Below are positions 5,220 through 5,388 of a DNA stretch of 5,388 nt, one piece after another; the stretch's first letter is position 1; every line of letters begins with the position of its first letter. The translations under genes were made by a program, and so were the position numbers. Source of the stretch: an uncultured Neomegalonema sp. (GTDB lineage Bacteria > Pseudomonadota > Alphaproteobacteria > Rhodobacterales > Rhodobacteraceae); NCBI GenBank assembly GCA_937944035.1, contig CALDZQ010000261.1, forward strand, positions 1 to 5,388, written 5' to 3'. The notes below the pieces were generated by a model. The model ran no database searches and was not told the DNA's origin. It was given only the letters and a program-made list of their open reading frames with translations.

Positions 5220-5388
5220 ATGGAACTACCTGCCATTCTTCAAGGAGAATCCCGGACACGCCTGTTTCAGGGCATCGGCCTCGGTGCGGTCGCCGCAATG
5301 GTTATCGGCTTCAGCTGGGGCGGATGGGTCACGGGCGGCTCTGCCACCAAGCAGGTTTCGGATGCCACGAATAGTGCGGTGATCGCCG
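5220..5388 (+). CDS. Small single-pass membrane protein, 3' end missing
   Basis: The frame opens at the ATG at 5220-5222 with AAAGGA (5206-5211) 8 bases upstream and stays open to the window edge, giving 56 complete residues. The protein begins MELPAILQGESRTRLFQ, a short and probably cytoplasmic head, followed by a hydrophobic, glycine-rich segment GIGLGAVAAMVIGFSWGGWV (18-37) that should be one membrane anchor. It continues TGGSATKQVSDATNSAVIA, a small-residue helix likely facing the periplasm. From memory, short alphaproteobacterial hypothetical proteins share a GFxWGGWVTGG-like anchor, but no function is known to me. The anchor could also be an uncleaved signal. It is divergent from the minus-strand block and so probably transcribed on its own. 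Confidence 0.75.
   Translation, partial: MELPAILQGESRTRLFQGIGLGAVAAMVIGFSWGGWVTGGSATKQVSDATNSAVIA

Overview
The window looks like chromosomal DNA of an alphaproteobacterium, most likely in or near the Rhodobacterales (roseobacter type). The evidence is a moderately high GC content in the genes, a PopZ/DUF2497 protein beside a TolC-family outer-membrane protein and a Pcm-like methyltransferase, and the N-terminal PopZ signature EPSMEDILASIRRIIDEE. There is no sign of phage, transposon, CRISPR, tRNA or rRNA.

Layout: five genes lie head to tail on the minus strand, read here from high to low coordinates. They are a small zinc-ribbon membrane protein (4465-4869), a class V PLP-dependent aminotransferase-like enzyme (3361-4434), a protein-L-isoaspartate O-methyltransferase family protein (2597-3250), a TolC-family outer-membrane efflux/secretion protein (1057-2448), and the 5' part of a PopZ-like polar organising protein that runs off the left edge (1-892). 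Gaps are 30 bp (zinc ribbon/aminotransferase), 110 bp (aminotransferase/pcm), 146 bp (pcm/tolC) and 164 bp (tolC/popZ). The first two could be co-transcribed. The tolC and popZ gaps each hold inverted repeats and may carry their own promoters. A roughly 350 bp AT-richer intergenic region (4870-5219) separates this block from a divergent plus-strand gene, starting at 5220 and cut by the right edge, for a short single-pass membrane protein of unknown function.

Functionally this is mostly housekeeping: cell-pole organisation (PopZ), envelope export (TolC), a methyltransferase of the PIMT fold and a PLP enzyme. No single pathway obviously unites them. I found no clear new multi-gene system. The points most worth a second look are small: a ten-unit, 15-bp in-frame tandem repeat in the PopZ linker; a hairpin that would bury the Shine-Dalgarno of the aminotransferase gene; a long interrupted dyad just upstream of tolC; and a chain of mutually compatible or competing hairpins in the leader of the divergent membrane-protein gene.
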